NCBI RefSeq assembly: GCF_014334055.1
Contig: NZ_CP060490.1
Span: 310,001 to 374,000 of the forward strand
From: Oscillibacter hominis
GTDB taxonomy: Bacteria > Bacillota > Clostridia > Oscillospirales > Oscillospiraceae
Length of the DNA stretch: 64,000 bases
Direction of reading: 5' to 3'
The number at the start of each line of letters is the position of its first letter. Within the stretch, counting starts at the first letter, position 1. The notes beneath the pieces were generated by a model. It did no database searches. It worked only from the letters and a program-made list of their open reading frames with translations, and was not told where the DNA came from. The position numbers and the translations under genes were made by a program. Of the stretch, positions 13,936 to 22,634 are shown piece after piece.

Positions 13936-15132
13936 ATGAAAAAACAGACACTGCGTATTTTGACTGCCATCGTGTGTGTGGTGCTGATGGTGACCACGGC
14001 CGCAGCCCCGGCGATGGCCGTCACCCAGGCGGACATCGACGCGCTGAAAAGCGACGCCAGCGACCTCTCCGCCCAGAAAAAGGCGCTCCAGCAGAAGCTG
14101 GACGCCCTTGCGGACGACAAGGCGAACGCGCTGGAGAAAAAGAACCTGCTGGACCAGCAGATCGGCAAGATCAGCGATGAAATATCAAACGTGGAGCAGC
14201 AGATTGCCACGTACGTCTCATTGATCTCCCAGACCCAAAAGGAACTGGAGGACGCCCAGGAGAAGGAGGCGGCCCAGTATGAGCTCTTTTGCAAGCGGGT
14301 GCGGGCCATGGAGGAGCGGGGGACCGTCAGCTACTGGTCGGTGCTGTTCGATGCCACCAGTTTTACGGACCTGCTCTCCAGTTTGGATTTTATCAATGAG
14401 ATCATGGATTCGGACCAGCGGGTCATCGACGACCTGAAGGCGCTGCAGGAGGAAATCTCTGCCAAGAAGGCGGACTTGGAACAGCAGAAGGCCGATTCGG
14501 AGAGCGCCAAGGCGGACCTGGAGAGCAAGAAGTCGGAGCTGAATACCCAGCGCAAGGCTGCCGACGACCTGGTTAAGCAGATTCAGGCCAATGAGAGCGA
14601 GTATCAGGACACGCTGGACGCGATCGACGCCGAGGAGGAGGCCATCCAGGCGGAGATCATGAGGAAGTCCAAGGAACTGGCAGCCCAGCAGGCCGCGTCG
14701 GGCCAGACCACCACAGCGGCGCTGGGCGGCTACATCTGGCCGGTGCCCAGCCACCGGATCACCTCTCCCATGGGCAGCCGCTACACCGGCATCCCCGGCG
14801 CCTCCACCAACCATAAGGGCGTGGACATCGGCGGCGTGGGCTACACCACCGAGGTGCACGCCGCCAAGGCCGGCACGGTCATTGTGGCCCAGCACAGCAG
14901 CTCCTACGGCAATTACGTGGTGGTCAGCCACGGCAGCGGCAACACCACCCTCTACGGCCATATGAGCAGCCTGAAGGTCAGCGTGGGCCAGAGCGTGGCC
15001 CAGGGAGACGTGCTGGGCATCACCGGCTCCACCGGCATCTCCAGCGGACCCCACCTCCACTTTGAGATTACGGAGAACGGAAGCCGGGTCAACCCTCTGA
15101 ACTATCTGACCGATTATGTCAAGGCCTGGTAA
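13936..15132 (+). CDS. Secreted coiled-coil M23 peptidase (EnvC/PcsB-like hydrolase or activator)
   Basis: 398 residues. A signal peptide (about 1-30) ends APAMA|VT. A long coiled coil (about 31-255, rich in Gln/Lys/Glu/Asp) is broken by a short YWSVLFDATSFTDLLSSLDF segment typical of EnvC/PcsB coiled coils that dock to FtsX. The C-terminal LytM domain (about 275-395) has the zinc ligands in NHKGVDIG and GPHLHFE, so it looks catalytically competent, unlike EnvC itself. AGGAGG precedes the ATG at 13936. Position right after ftsEX supports a role as the FtsEX-controlled wall hydrolase. Confidence 0.93.
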   Translation: MKKQTLRILTAIVCVVLMVTTAAAPAMAVTQADIDALKSDASDLSAQKKALQQKLDALADDKANALEKKNLLDQQIGKISDEISNVEQQIATYVSLISQTQKELEDAQEKEAAQYELFCKRVRAMEERGTVSYWSVLFDATSFTDLLSSLDFINEIMDSDQRVIDDLKALQEEISAKKADLEQQKADSESAKADLESKKSELNTQRKAADDLVKQIQANESEYQDTLDAIDAEEEAIQAEIMRKSKELAAQQAASGQTTTAALGGYIWPVPSHRITSPMGSRYTGIPGASTNHKGVDIGGVGYTTEVHAAKAGTVIVAQHSSSYGNYVVVSHGSGNTTLYGHMSSLKVSVGQSVAQGDVLGITGSTGISSGPHLHFEITENGSRVNPLNYLTDYVKAW

Positions 15133-15150
15133 GAAATACACATACCCCCG

Positions 15151-15185
15151 GCTCCCGCTCCATAACATGGAGCGGGAGCTTTTTT
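15151..15185 (+). terminator. Strong intrinsic terminator after the M23 gene
   Basis: GCTCCCGCTCCAT, AAC loop, ATGGAGCGGGAGC, then six T. Confidence 0.95.
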
Positions 15186-15208
15186 CTGACAAAAAGGAGG
15201 ACGGGTAT

Positions 15209-15928
15209 ATGTTTGGCTATGTGGAATGGGCTGGTGAGAAGCGGGTAAACTCCATATCGGCGGGAGAAGCGGTGATCTGCGGGATGCGGGTGTACCGGGT
15301 GGTGATCGGGCGGGAAAACCGGTTTTGGGCGGGCCGGGCCGCCAGGGCGATGCAGCGCGGCGGCATCCGGCAGGCAATTTTCCCCCAGGGCTTCCCCTAT
15401 CCGGAGGTGTTTCTCAAGCGGGGTGTCCGGCCGGTGGACCCCCAGCCGCTGCACCGTCAGCTGGCCGCCGAGGCGGTGCGCTGCGCCATGGTGGAGCTTG
15501 GCCTGACGGCGGGCAGTGCCGTCACCGCCGTGGTGGGGGACCGGCTCAGCGGCGATCTGCAGCGGGCGGTGACGGAGCTATGTCTGCGCAACCGCTATGT
15601 CCTGCTCTCGGTGCCTTACGGAGCGGAGGCCATGTGCCGCGGCCTTCAGCGGGAGTACGGCGTTTCGGTGCTGCAGCGTCCCACAGTGGAGCAGATAGAG
15701 CGCTCGGATATCCTGCTGCTCTTCGACCGCCGGGAGGAACTGAGCCTGCACAACCGGTGCGTGCTGCCCCTCTACGAGGGGGGCCAGGAGCGGTGGGTCC
15801 TGGGGCTGCCCGAGCAGATGAAGGTTCCATCCGGCTGCGAGGAGGAACAGCTGGCCGCGGCGCTGGTCCAGACTGGAATTCTGCGGGCAAATCAAATTGA
15901 AGTGAAGTCCTTGCGTTCCAATGCTTGA
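15209..15928 (+). CDS. Conserved-looking protein of unknown function
   Basis: 239 residues; I do not recognise the family. AAGGAGG (15194-15200) lies 8 nt before the ATG. The first 55 residues look like two short beta segments (VNSISAGEAVICG, VYRVVIGREN). The middle has a regular strand-helix alternation (AVTAVVGDR...LQRAVTELCLRNRYVLLSVPYGAEAMCRGLQREYGVSVLQRPTVEQIERSDILLLFDRR) that could be a Rossmann-like fold. No signal peptide or membrane segment, so it is probably cytoplasmic. It starts just after a terminator and its stop codon lies within the greA -35 box. A sporulation or wall role is possible from context but unsupported. Confidence 0.7.
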   Translation: MFGYVEWAGEKRVNSISAGEAVICGMRVYRVVIGRENRFWAGRAARAMQRGGIRQAIFPQGFPYPEVFLKRGVRPVDPQPLHRQLAAEAVRCAMVELGLTAGSAVTAVVGDRLSGDLQRAVTELCLRNRYVLLSVPYGAEAMCRGLQREYGVSVLQRPTVEQIERSDILLLFDRREELSLHNRCVLPLYEGGQERWVLGLPEQMKVPSGCEEEQLAAALVQTGILRANQIEVKSLRSNA

Positions 15929-15953
15929 CAATCCGGAAGGGATTCACTATAAT
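15925..15953 (+). promoter_or_regulatory. Consensus promoter of greA-lysS
   Basis: Perfect TTGACA (15925-15930), 17-bp spacer, perfect TATAAT (15948-15953). The -35 box contains the TGA stop of the upstream unknown gene. Confidence 0.92.
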
Positions 15954-16047
15954 ACACTCCATGATTCATGGTATATAATAGTATAAGTATGTTCCCGCGG
16001 GGGCGATGCGTTTTTTGAAAACCATACAACAGAAAGGACCCGAGTGC

Positions 16048-16524
16048 ATGAACAAAGAGTACAGAATGAGCGAGGCCCGCTTCCAGGAATTGCAGGAGGA
16101 GCTGAACTATCTGAAGACCACCCGCTCCGACGAGGTGGCCGAGATGATCAAAGTGGCTCGCGGCTTTGGCGACCTCAGTGAAAACAGCGAATACGACGAG
16201 GCCAAAAACGAGCAGGGCAAACTCTATTCCCGCATTGCCGAGCTGGAGGAAATTTTGCAGCATGTGGTGATCGTGGACGAGAGCAACGCCCCGTCCAACC
16301 AGGTGACCATCGGCTGCAAGGTGATCGTCACCGACAAAAAAACCGGCAAGGACCTGCCGCCCTATAAGATTGTGGGCTCCCAGGAGGCGGATCCCATGCA
16401 CGGTGCCATCTCGGAGGAGTCGCCTTTCGGCAAGGCCCTGCTGGGGGCCAAAGAGGGCGCGGAAGTCAGTGTGGAGGCCCCCAAGGGGACGCTTATTTAT
16501 ATTGTCAAGAAGATCGAAAGATAA
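16048..16524 (+). CDS. greA: Transcription elongation factor GreA
   Basis: 158 residues, the normal GreA length. It rescues backtracked RNA polymerase by stimulating transcript cleavage. The N-terminal coiled coil has the conserved tip residues in GDLSENSEYDEAKNEQ (Asp and Glu that reach the active site). The C-terminal globular domain contains SPFGKALLGAKEGAEVSV. AAAGGA precedes the ATG at 16048; in-frame ATG 16006 would add 14 residues without a ribosome site. It is co-transcribed with lysS. Confidence 0.98.
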   Translation: MNKEYRMSEARFQELQEELNYLKTTRSDEVAEMIKVARGFGDLSENSEYDEAKNEQGKLYSRIAELEEILQHVVIVDESNAPSNQVTIGCKVIVTDKKTGKDLPPYKIVGSQEADPMHGAISEESPFGKALLGAKEGAEVSVEAPKGTLIYIVKKIER

Positions 16525-16547
16525 AAAAGTAAAGGATGGACGATACT

Positions 16548-18080
16548 ATGGCAGATCAGACGAACCAGAACGCCGAGCAGCAGGAGCTTTCCGATATTCT
16601 GCGGATTCGCAGGGAAAAGCTGAAGGCTTTGCAGGACGCCGGCAAGGACCCCTTTGAGCAGACTTTTTTTGACTGGAATGCAACCAGCGGCAAGATCCGC
16701 GAGAATTTTGACGCCATGGAGGGCCAGGAAGTCCGTGTTGCGGGCCGTCTGATGAGCAAACGCGGCATGGGTAAGGTCAGCTTCTGCGACCTGCAGGACA
16801 GGGATGGCCGCATCCAGCTCTATGCCCGCAAGGATGAGATGGATGAAGAGCAGTACAACGAGTTCAAGAAGTATGACATCGGCGACATCGTGGGCGTCAC
16901 CGGCGAGGTGTTCCGCACACAGCGGGGCGAGATGAGCGTCCGCATCCGGGACGTGATCCTCCTGAGCAAATCCCTGCGCCCCCTGCCGGAGAAGTTCCAT
17001 GGCCTCCAGGACCAGGAGCTGCGCTACCGTCAGCGCTATGTGGACCTGATCGTCAATCCGGAGTCCCGTAAGAATTTTGAGTTCCGCTCCAGGTTCGTTT
17101 CCCTGATCCGCCGTTACATGGATAACCTGGGCTATCTGGAGGTGGAGACGCCGGTGCTGAACACCATCTCCGGCGGCGCCAACGCACGGCCCTTCATCAC
17201 CCACCACAACACGCTGGACATGGATATGTACCTGCGCATCGCCACGGAGCTGCCTCTCAAGCGCCTGATTGTGGGCGGCATGGACCGGGTCTATGAGATC
17301 GGCCGCATTTTCCGCAACGAGGGCATGGACCCCAAGCACAACCCGGAATTCACCACCATTGAGCTCTACCAGGCCTATGCGGATTTCCATACCATGATGG
17401 ACATTGCCGAGGGCATCATCACCAGCGGCGCCCGGGAGCTGCGGGGCACCTATCAGGTCAAGTGGCGGGGCCACGACGTGGACCTGACGCCCGGCTGGCC
17501 CCGGCTGACCATGGCTGACGCGGTGAAGCAGCACACCGGCATCGACTTCATGGCCATCTCCGACGACGCCGAGGCAGTGGCCGCGGCGGAGAAGATCGGC
17601 GTGGAGCTGGACGACGCCGCCGAGCGCACCTGGGGCAACGCCCTGTATGCGTGCTTTGACCAGCGGGTGGAGGATGAGCTGATCCAGCCCACCTTCATCA
17701 CCATGTACCCGGTCGAGGTCTCCCCCCTGACCAAGCGCAGCCCCAAGGACAAGCGCCTGACCGAGCGCTTTGAGCTCTTTATCTGCGGTGCGGAGCTGGC
17801 CAACGCCTTCTCCGAGCTCAACGACCCCATCGACCAGAAGTGGCGCTTCCAGAAGCAGGTGGAGCAGCGCGAGCGCGGCGATGAGGAGGCCAGCATGATG
17901 GACGAGGACTACATCAACGCCCTGGAGTACGGCCTGCCCCCCACCGGCGGCATGGGCATGGGCGTGGACCGCATGGTGATGCTGCTCACCGGCACCGACA
18001 CCATCCGCGACGTGATCCTGTTCCCGACCATGAAGCCCCTTGCCGACGGCAAGGGCGCAAAGGCTGAGGAAGAGAAATAA
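16548..18080 (+). CDS. lysS: Lysyl-tRNA synthetase, class II
   Basis: 510 residues. The N-terminal OB-fold binds the anticodon (VAGRLMSKRGMGKVSF). The catalytic domain has class II motifs 1 (LGYLEVETPVL), 2 (RIFRNEGMDPKHNPEFT) and 3 (GMGMGVDRMVMLLTG). The ATG at 16548 is preferred since AAAGGAT lies 10-12 nt upstream; the in-frame ATG at 16536 sits directly on that ribosome site. An Ala/Lys/Glu-rich tail ends the protein. No T-box is visible upstream; it shares the greA promoter. Confidence 0.97.
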   Translation: MADQTNQNAEQQELSDILRIRREKLKALQDAGKDPFEQTFFDWNATSGKIRENFDAMEGQEVRVAGRLMSKRGMGKVSFCDLQDRDGRIQLYARKDEMDEEQYNEFKKYDIGDIVGVTGEVFRTQRGEMSVRIRDVILLSKSLRPLPEKFHGLQDQELRYRQRYVDLIVNPESRKNFEFRSRFVSLIRRYMDNLGYLEVETPVLNTISGGANARPFITHHNTLDMDMYLRIATELPLKRLIVGGMDRVYEIGRIFRNEGMDPKHNPEFTTIELYQAYADFHTMMDIAEGIITSGARELRGTYQVKWRGHDVDLTPGWPRLTMADAVKQHTGIDFMAISDDAEAVAAAEKIGVELDDAAERTWGNALYACFDQRVEDELIQPTFITMYPVEVSPLTKRSPKDKRLTERFELFICGAELANAFSELNDPIDQKWRFQKQVEQRERGDEEASMMDEDYINALEYGLPPTGGMGMGVDRMVMLLTGTDTIRDVILFPTMKPLADGKGAKAEEEK

Positions 18081-18090
18081 ACTGCAAATA

Positions 18091-18116
18091 CGGGAAGCCG
18101 GTTTGCCGGCTTCCCG
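18091..18116 (+). terminator. Hairpin after lysS
   Basis: CGGGAAGCCGG, TTTG loop, CCGGCTTCCCG. The following T-tract is interrupted by C residues, so termination may be partial. Confidence 0.7.
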
Positions 18117-18163
18117 TTCCCCGGTTTTGCACAAGTTCGTATATGATGAGGGAGGCGCGGTAC

Positions 18164-18934
18164 ATGGAGACCATTAGCAGCAGACAGAATCCCTTGTGCA
18201 CCCATATCCGCAAGCTGGCCGCCTCCGGAAGCTACCGCCGGGACCGGGGAGAGTTCCTCTGCGACAGCCCAAAGCTGCTGGAGGAGGCGCTTGCCTGGGC
18301 GCCGGAGAGTGTGCATACCGTGGTATGTACCGCCGGAACGCCCCTGCCGCCGCTGGGTGATCCGGTGCGGCTGGTCCAGGTCAGCGAGGACGTCATGCGC
18401 TCCATCGCGCCCTCCCAGACCCCTCAGGGCGTGCTGAGCATCTGCGCCATGGCGCAGCGGCCAGCACCGGAGGCGCCTCTTCCCGGAAAGCGCTATGTGG
18501 TGTTAGACGGGGTCCAGGACCCGGGAAATGTGGGCACCATATTGCGCACGGCCGACGCCTTCTGGTGCGACGGGCTCTTTCTGGTGAACGGCTGCGCGGA
18601 CCTCTACAGCCCCAAGACCGTGCGCTCCACCATGGGGGCCGTGTTCCGCTGCAGCGTCTGGCGGGGAGGCGCTGCGGAGACGGCGGCGCTTCTCCGGCGC
18701 TCCGGTATCCGCCTCTATGGCGCAGCGCTGCGGAGCGATACCCTGGATATCAGGGAGATGGACTGCGGCCAGCCTTTGGCTCTCGCTGTCGGCAGCGAAG
18801 GGCGGGGGCTCTCGGAGGAGCTGCTGCGCCTTTGCGACGCTACGGTCCGGATTCCCATGAGCGAACACTGTGAGTCTCTCAACGCCGCCGCAGCAGCAGC
18901 GGTGCTGCTGTGGGAGTGCGCAAGAAACTGCTGA
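18164..18934 (+). CDS. SpoU/TrmH-family RNA 2'-O-methyltransferase
   Basis: 256 residues. An N-terminal substrate-binding region (ISSRQNPLCTHIRKLAASGSYRRDRGEFLCDSPKLLEEAL) is followed by the SPOUT catalytic domain with all three motifs: DPGNVGTILRTADAF, LAVGSEGRGLS and IPMSEHCESLNAAAAAAVLLWE. This is the 23S rRNA guanosine methyltransferase type (YsgA/RlmB-like); the exact nucleotide cannot be told. GGAGG at 18151-18155 supports the ATG at 18164. dprA starts 12 nt downstream, so they are likely co-transcribed. Confidence 0.93.
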   Translation: METISSRQNPLCTHIRKLAASGSYRRDRGEFLCDSPKLLEEALAWAPESVHTVVCTAGTPLPPLGDPVRLVQVSEDVMRSIAPSQTPQGVLSICAMAQRPAPEAPLPGKRYVVLDGVQDPGNVGTILRTADAFWCDGLFLVNGCADLYSPKTVRSTMGAVFRCSVWRGGAAETAALLRRSGIRLYGAALRSDTLDIREMDCGQPLALAVGSEGRGLSEELLRLCDATVRIPMSEHCESLNAAAAAAVLLWECARNC

Positions 18935-18946
18935 CGGGGGTGCAGT

Positions 18947-20125
18947 ATGGCTGCTTTAAAGTATTGGCTTTGGCTGACGGAAAAGAAAAAGCTGACGAAC
19001 CAGGTCCGCCTTGCGCTTTTGGAGCATTTCGGCTCCCCGGAGGACCTCTATTTCTCCGACAGCGGAGAGTATCTCCAGGTCCCGGGGATGAGCCGCGTTA
19101 TGGCGGCTGAGCTGGAGGAAAAGGATCTCTCCGCTACGGACCGGATTTTGGGCGAGTGCCAGCGCCTGAACATCCGCATCATGACCATGCAGGATGCCGC
19201 CTATCCCTCCCGGCTGAAGAACATCTACGACCCGCCGTGCCTTTTGTACACGAAGGGGACCATGCCCCTTTTGGACGAGGAGGCCGCCGTGGCGGTGGTG
19301 GGAACCAGGGACGCCACGCCCTATGGGATTTCCTCGGCCGAAAAGTTAGGTTATGAACTGGCAAGCCAAGGCGCAGTTATAGTCTCCGGCGTGGCGCGTG
19401 GAGCTGACAGCGCCGCCATTCGGGGCGCGCTCCGTGCGGGAGGCGTCACGGTAGGCGTCCTGGGCGGCGGGATCGACGTGGTCTACCCGCCGGAGAACGA
19501 GTACCTCTATCAGGACATCGCCGCAAGCGGCGTGCTGATGTCGGAATATCCGCCGGGGACGGAACCGGCGGGCCGCCATTTCCCCGTGCGCAACCGCATC
19601 CTCTCGGGACTCTGTGTGGCAACCCTCGTGGTGGAGGCGCCGGAGCGCAGCGGCGCCCTGATCACCGCCGCCACCGCACTGGAGCAGGGCAGGGACGTAT
19701 TTGCCGTGCCCGGCCCCATTGACGCGCCGGCCAGCGCGGGATGCAATCGCCTGATCCGGGACGGGGCGGGGCTGGTGAGTGAAAGCTGGGATTTGCTGCG
19801 GGAGTATGAGCACCATTTTCCGGGAAAACTCAGGGCAGGAAAGCCCCACGCGCCCGCGAACTTAGGCTACGAGGCCCGCCAGGCGGCTCCGCCTGCCCGG
19901 CCGGCCCGTGAGACGCTGCACCTGAGCGAGGCGGGCCTTACCGACGACCAGATCCGCATTTTAAAGACCCTGGGCGACGAGCCCATGCTGGTGGACGATC
20001 TCATCGAATGGACGGGCCTGAGCGCAAGGCGCGTGCTGACCGCCCTCACCATGCTTGAAATTGACAACTATGTGTCGCAGAGCAGCGGAAAACGGTTCGC
20101 CCGCTCCGTGACCCTTGCAGAATAG
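18947..20125 (+). CDS. dprA: DNA-processing protein DprA (Smf)
   Basis: 392 residues. DprA binds incoming single-stranded DNA and loads RecA during transformation. An N-terminal SAM-like/helix-hairpin region (about 1-70) precedes the Rossmann domain with VVGTRDATPYG, SGVARGADSAAIRGAL, LGGGIDVVYPPEN and SEYPPGTEPAGRHFPVRNRIL. A C-terminal winged helix (about 325-392) binds DNA. Full length, so possibly functional; no other competence gene is in the window. The order dprA-topA-trmFO is the standard Firmicutes cluster. Confidence 0.96.
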   Translation: MAALKYWLWLTEKKKLTNQVRLALLEHFGSPEDLYFSDSGEYLQVPGMSRVMAAELEEKDLSATDRILGECQRLNIRIMTMQDAAYPSRLKNIYDPPCLLYTKGTMPLLDEEAAVAVVGTRDATPYGISSAEKLGYELASQGAVIVSGVARGADSAAIRGALRAGGVTVGVLGGGIDVVYPPENEYLYQDIAASGVLMSEYPPGTEPAGRHFPVRNRILSGLCVATLVVEAPERSGALITAATALEQGRDVFAVPGPIDAPASAGCNRLIRDGAGLVSESWDLLREYEHHFPGKLRAGKPHAPANLGYEARQAAPPARPARETLHLSEAGLTDDQIRILKTLGDEPMLVDDLIEWTGLSARRVLTALTMLEIDNYVSQSSGKRFARSVTLAE

Positions 20126-20150
20126 ATCGACATGAAATTTGGAGGCCCTT

Positions 20151-22553
20151 ATGGCAAAACAGAACCTGGTCATCGTGGAGTCCCCGGCCAAGGCCAAGAC
20201 CATCGGCAAATATCTGGGGAAAAATTATGAGGTCAAAGCCTGCATGGGACACCTGCGGGATCTGCCCAAAAGCGTGTTGGGCGTGGACATTGAGCACAAT
20301 TTTGAACCGGTCTACAAGCCCATCCGCGGAAAAGAAGACATCATCAGCGACCTGAAAAAGTCCGCCGAAGCCAGCGACATGGTCTATCTGGCCACCGACC
20401 CCGACCGCGAGGGGGAGGCCATTTCCTGGCACCTGAAGGAGCTTTTGAACCTGGACGACGCGAAGACCCGCCGCGTCACCTTCAACGAGATCACCAAGAA
20501 GGTGGTGCAGGAGAGCATTGAGGAACCCCGTGAGATCGACCAGAACCTGGTGGATGCCCAGCAGGCCCGCCGCATTCTGGATCGGATCGTGGGCTATCAG
20601 CTCTCCCCGCTGCTGTGGAAAAAAATCCGCCGGGGCCTTTCGGCGGGACGCGTCCAGTCTGTGGCCACCCGCATGGTGGACGACCGGGAGACGGAGATCT
20701 CCAACTTCCAGCCGGAGGAATACTGGAGCCTGGATGCCCACCTGGAGGCCCAGGACGCAAAGCACACCAATTTTGTGGCCCACTACCACGGGAAGGGCAA
20801 GAAGGCGGAGCTTCCCAACCAGGAGGCTGTAGACGCGGTGATTGCGGAGACAAAGGACGCGGTTTTCTCCGTCAAATCCGTGAAGCGGACGGATAAACAG
20901 CGCTCCCCCTCGCCGCCCTTCACCACCTCCACCTTGCAGCAGGAGGCCTCCAGGAAGCTGGCCATGACCCCCCGGCGCACCATGGCAATCGCCCAGCAGC
21001 TCTATGAGGGCGTGGACATCACCGGTGAGGGTACCGTGGGACTCATCACCTATATGCGAACCGACTCCCTGCGCATCAGCGAAGAGGCGCTGGAGGCCAC
21101 CAAAAACTTCATCCTGGGCCGTTACGGCAAAGACTACTATCCGGATTCGGCCCGGCACTATAAGGCAAAGGCGGGCGCTCAGGATGCCCATGAAGCCATC
21201 CGGCCCAGCAACATCGACCTGACGCCGGAGATGGTGAAAAGCGATTTGACCGGCGAGCAGTACCGGCTCTACCGCCTGATCTGGAGCCGCTTTTTGGCCT
21301 GCCAGATGGCCAACGCCGTCTACGACAGCGTCAGCGTGGAGATCGACGCCAACGGCCACAGTTTCCGCGCCAGCTCCAGCAGCCTCAAGTTCTCCGGCTA
21401 TACTGCGGTCTACGAAGAGGGCCGGGATGAGGAGAAGGAGGAAAAGGCCTCGCCGCTTCCCGCGCTGCAGGAGGGGGAGGTCACGGAGCTCAGGAAGTTC
21501 GACCCCCAGCAGCATTTCACCCAGCCCCCCGCCCACTATACCGACGCCACGCTGATCCGGGCCATGGAGGAGCAGGGCATCGGACGGCCCTCCACCTATG
21601 CGCCCACCGTGTCTACCATTTTGGACCGGGAGTACGTGGTAAAGGAAGGGAAATACCTGAAGATCACCGCCCTGGGCCATGTGGTCACCGGCTTGATGCG
21701 GGAAAAGTTCCCGGACATCGCCGACATGAAGTTCACCGCCAACATGGAGAAGAAGTTAGACGGCGTGGAAGAGGGGCAGACCCAGTGGAAGAGCCTGCTG
21801 CAGGATTTCTACGGCGGTTTTGAGCAGAGCCTGACCCAGGCGGAAAAGGATTTGGAGGGGACCCGCATCAAGGTGCCCGATGAGGTGTCTGAGGAAAAGT
21901 GCGACCTGTGCGGCAGGAACATGGTCATCAAGTCCGGACGGTTTGGCCGCTTTTTGGCCTGCCCCGGATATCCGGAGTGCAAATTCACCAAGCCCCTGGT
22001 GGTGGAGATGCCGGGCCGCTGCCCCAAGTGCGGCTCCCGCATCCTGAAAAAGACCTCCAAAAACGGCTACACCTATTATGGCTGCGAGCACAACTCCGAT
22101 AAGAACGAGGAGACCAAGTGCGACTTTATGACCTGGGACGTGCCGGTGAAGGACGACTGCCCGGTCTGCGGCCACACCATGTTCAAAAAGTCCGGCAAGG
22201 GCTTCAAAAAGCCCTTCTGCGTCAACCCGGACTGCGCCAACTTCCTGCCGGAGGACAAGCGGGGCTATCCCAAGAAAAAGACCGCGGAATCCGGGGAAAA
22301 TGGCGGCGCGGAGAAGGCACCCTCCGGGGAAGCGCCGGAGAACAAGGAGAAGAAGACGGCGGGGAAAGCGGGAAAGAAGAGCGCAAAAGAGCCTGCGGAG
22401 AAGAAGACCGCAAAAAAGTCTGCGTCCGCCAAGGAACCGGCCGCCGAGGAGAAGAAAAAGGCAACTGCCAAGGCCGGCGCCAAGAAGACGGCCAAGACCG
22501 GCGCCAAAAAGAGCGCCGCAAAAAAGAGCACAGCCAAAGGGCAGGAGCAGTGA
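20151..22553 (+). CDS. topA: DNA topoisomerase I (type IA)
   Basis: 800 residues. It relaxes negative supercoils through a 5'-phosphotyrosine. TOPRIM motifs VESPAKAKTIGKYLG and ATDPDREGEAISWHL are at the N-terminus; the catalytic Tyr301 is in GLITYMRTDSLR. Three C-terminal four-Cys zinc ribbons (about 582-705) are intact. The last 90 or so residues are an extremely Lys/Ala-rich tail with repeated AKK/GAKK units. The ATG at 20151 follows GGAGG (20141-20145). Confidence 0.97.
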   Translation: MAKQNLVIVESPAKAKTIGKYLGKNYEVKACMGHLRDLPKSVLGVDIEHNFEPVYKPIRGKEDIISDLKKSAEASDMVYLATDPDREGEAISWHLKELLNLDDAKTRRVTFNEITKKVVQESIEEPREIDQNLVDAQQARRILDRIVGYQLSPLLWKKIRRGLSAGRVQSVATRMVDDRETEISNFQPEEYWSLDAHLEAQDAKHTNFVAHYHGKGKKAELPNQEAVDAVIAETKDAVFSVKSVKRTDKQRSPSPPFTTSTLQQEASRKLAMTPRRTMAIAQQLYEGVDITGEGTVGLITYMRTDSLRISEEALEATKNFILGRYGKDYYPDSARHYKAKAGAQDAHEAIRPSNIDLTPEMVKSDLTGEQYRLYRLIWSRFLACQMANAVYDSVSVEIDANGHSFRASSSSLKFSGYTAVYEEGRDEEKEEKASPLPALQEGEVTELRKFDPQQHFTQPPAHYTDATLIRAMEEQGIGRPSTYAPTVSTILDREYVVKEGKYLKITALGHVVTGLMREKFPDIADMKFTANMEKKLDGVEEGQTQWKSLLQDFYGGFEQSLTQAEKDLEGTRIKVPDEVSEEKCDLCGRNMVIKSGRFGRFLACPGYPECKFTKPLVVEMPGRCPKCGSRILKKTSKNGYTYYGCEHNSDKNEETKCDFMTWDVPVKDDCPVCGHTMFKKSGKGFKKPFCVNPDCANFLPEDKRGYPKKKTAESGENGGAEKAPSGEAPENKEKKTAGKAGKKSAKEPAEKKTAKKSASAKEPAAEEKKKATAKAGAKKTAKTGAKKSAAKKSTAKGQEQ

Positions 22554-22634
22554 GCCCCTGAAACCTCTCAGGCTGCGGCCAAATCAGAAAATTGAGAATA
22601 TGCGCTGGACGGCGCATCAAAAGGAACGAATTCT

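Noticed and set aside
16385..16547. T-box or lysine riboswitch before lysS
   Set aside because: lysS follows greA by a short gap with no leader structure or terminator.
22265..22537. Minus-strand frame opposite the TopA tail
   Set aside because: Poly-Phe/Ala/Ser text is the mirror of the Lys/Ala repeats.
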